Shown here piece by piece: positions 62,290-64,000 of a stretch of 64,000 nt of DNA. How positions within the stretch are numbered: position 1 is the stretch's first letter; every line of letters starts with the position of its first letter. A program made the translations under genes and the position numbers. Location: positions 1-64,000 of the forward strand of contig JADANN010000198.1 in assembly GCA_018806985.1 (NCBI GenBank), read 5' to 3'. The notes beneath the pieces were generated by a model. It was not told the origin of the DNA, did no database searches, and saw only the letters and a program-made list of their open reading frames with translations. The DNA comes from Angiostrongylus vasorum. Its lineage: Eukaryota > Nematoda > Chromadorea > Rhabditida > Metastrongylidae.

Positions 62290-62960
62290 AGCAGTGCACA
62301 GAGTGTTACATGGGCCAGGAATGTGTCTGGCTCAGGTCAGAGAATCAGCTTGAGGTGTGGCGACAGGTTATGCATGATTGCAAGACATTTCTTGTTGCGA
62401 TTCACTTTTGGACTTTCGGAAATTATCCAAAACGCTTCAAGTGTTCCGCGTAGGTGTTTTGGATTCATTTGCGAGATTTATTACTTCTACTTCAAAAATT
62501 TTCTTCGTTATGTTTCTCTGTCCCTATATGCTCCTAGTGGAGTGTTTAGTTATGTCTGTGATCCCTATGCCCTTGCGAAGAGTTCTGTTTGACGTTAAGT
62601 TTTCTAATTAGGTGTTCTTTTATGTCGATGGATGCAGAGTGCTCTAGCCGTTTCGCCAATGTATTCGGTTCCGCATCGTTTACAAGAAATCAGGTAGAGC
62701 ATACTCAAACTCACGCAATCACCGTATCTACCATTAGGGACATATTATGCAATTTTTGCGTTGTGCTTGTGCACAGACGGTCATATGGAAGGTTACGAAC
62801 TGGCTAACGTATGTGAGCGTCAGGTGGAATTTCAATCACTGTTACCGAAGTCTCTAGACCGGCCTTTCTTAAGCAACGTTTTGTAGATGCACTCATTTCG
62901 TTGGAGTAGAGGGCAGGATAAACGGGACCTTATTGTGGCTAGAGTTATCGTTTGGGATAA
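62290..62960 (-). pseudogene. PLE endonuclease fragment
   Basis: The minus strand carries a decayed GIY-YIG region. Its antisense reads VLFDVKFSN, the same antisense signature as the arm copies. The linker side ends near 62930. Confidence 0.6.
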
Positions 62961-63200
62961 TGTTTTTTATTCTACACCTATCCCGAGAAGACGATGCAGC
63001 GTCTTCGTCGTCGCACCGAATCGGATCCAGTGAAGTGGAGCACAGCTCGAATGAAGCAATCTAAAAAAATATTGATTGCCTATTCGCAATCTACTAATTA
63101 GTATAATACGGGCTGCCACAGAATGGAATTCTCGGTTGAAAAACAAAAAATATTATCAACGGACAATCATTATCAACAACAACAACCTTGAGTTAACGTA
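62961..63200. repeat. PLE-tail-related repeat
   Basis: The GTCGCACCGAATCGGATCCA/GAAGTGGAGCACAGCTCGA tract resembles 20500-20545, and TATCAACGGACAATCATTATCA resembles 46078-46095. Confidence 0.45.
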
Positions 63201-63639
63201 TTAGTCGAAGAAGCTATAGCTCCATTCTCTACTCGACCTTTTCTCCTCCTATCTCATGCAGTCCGCTTGCGGATTAGTCATACGTTTGGCTTTCACGCTA
63301 CAGTGACACTCACTCGACATGTCCCTGTATTTCACAGAAACAAGAACGCTTCAATATCAAATACAGAGCATTAACGCACTCGTAACTGCTCTTAGTTTCA
63401 AGGATACCAAATTTCCCCAATTATTTAACAGGAGTACTAATTTTCTGGAGTATTTTTAATCGCATTTTAGTACGGAGATTCTCAAAAAGTCGTAGTTCTA
63501 AAAAAGAAGAGTTAGGATAGCAAGAAAAGAGGTCACTAATTGTGTGAGGTTATGACAGCAAGGAATATCTAAAAATCTACGTGGAATGACATAGTATAGG
63601 ATGATATATACTATATTCTATACATGACAGCACATGTAG
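63201..63639. other. Intergenic, no gene seen
   Basis: No supported ORF or repeat. Confidence 0.4.
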
Positions 63640-63905
63640 AGCAGTAGTCGGAGGCGCCTCAGCAACGCACAAGTGGAATCGATCCCCACGCCAATGGCCC
63701 ACCAAGCCTTCCATCCCTCCGTGGTCGGCAGATTGGTACTAGTCTTGTCTGGGAAGAGAGCAATACTGGCTCGATACATCGGCAGGGCACCGCATGTCAT
63801 TGTAAAGGTCAGATACGCTTTCAATCACCTCCAACGATGCTTAATGAAGCCGAATGCATGGCGCATCCCTAAGTGATTGACGAACGCCGAGAGCTTTATC
63901 CTTTA
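63640..63905 (+). repeat. SINE S3 with target-site duplication
   Basis: The tRNA-like head at 63640-63690 (AGCAGTAGTCGGAGGCGCC, GGAATCGATCCCC) is followed by a standard S3 body and T-rich tail. TATATACTATAT occurs on both sides (about 63605 and 63910). Confidence 0.75.
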
Positions 63906-64000
63906 TTTATATACTATATGAAAGCTAAGTAATATAACATCTAAGAATCTTTATGATAGATACTCTATATCGCCGAATAATTTTTGTGACTGAGAGAGGC

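Noticed and set aside
7079..63905. tRNA genes at the A/B-box-bearing sites
   Set aside because: They belong to multi-copy SINE families with long non-tRNA bodies, mismatched stems and target-site duplications; none forms a full acceptor stem by eye.
1..64000. CRISPR array, bacterial operon or integrated virus
   Set aside because: No regularly spaced direct repeats, no ribosome-binding-site-led gene clusters, and all RT or nuclease signals fit non-LTR or Penelope-like retroelements.

Overview
The window looks like repeat-dense nuclear DNA of a nematode, most likely a clade V strongylid (hookworm-like) parasite. The reasons are short spliced exons with TTTCAG-type acceptors, RTE-like and Penelope-like retroelement remnants of a type I associate with these worms, and a pair of nematode-style BPI/LBP-family genes. 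The organism is an inference. I see no bacterial operons, rRNA, CRISPR array or clear functional tRNA gene.

Region 1 (1-17191) is a very large inverted repeat. The left arm (1-7907) is read back almost base for base as the right arm (9343-17191), around a 1.4-kb non-repeated centre. The arms carry RTE and Penelope-like (PLE) remnants, tRNA-derived SINEs, a 10-bp minisatellite and unrecognised ORFs. The left arm is cut by the window edge. The arms differ by a 48-bp tandem duplication, a poly-A tract and single-base indels. The junctions with the centre fall in dispersed-repeat fragments.

Region 2 (17192-25468) holds the end of the RTE remnant and then layered SINEs, including an almost perfect ~200-bp SINE palindrome at 22.2-22.7 kb. 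It also holds a PLE fragment framed by ~600-bp inverted flanks at 23.3-25.35 kb.

Region 3 (25469-55828) is the genic core. Two multi-exon genes lie head to head with only 216 bp between their start codons. The minus-strand gene has 9 exons (37918 down to 25469, about 442 aa). The plus-strand gene has 13 exons (38135 to 55828, about 545 aa). Both encode secreted two-domain BPI/LBP/CETP-like lipid-binding proteins. I assembled both by matching splice sites and reading phases by eye: every junction keeps phase, and both keep the paired N-domain cysteines and a GFPLP-type C-terminal motif. Their introns are filled with PLEs, an RTE element, SINEs and foldbacks. The most intact PLE (29.47-31.86 kb) sits in an intron of the minus-strand gene.

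Region 4 (55829-64000) is again repeat territory: an RTE remnant, PLE fragments on both strands, SINEs, and one possible terminal exon at 61.56 kb.

Throughout the window, PLE tails carry a recurring hairpin motif with the layout of a hammerhead ribozyme core (CTGANGA, stem II, GAAAC, then a palindromic ACGT before the predicted cleavage site). Hammerheads are known from PLEs, but these copies have an extra A before stem II, so activity is uncertain.
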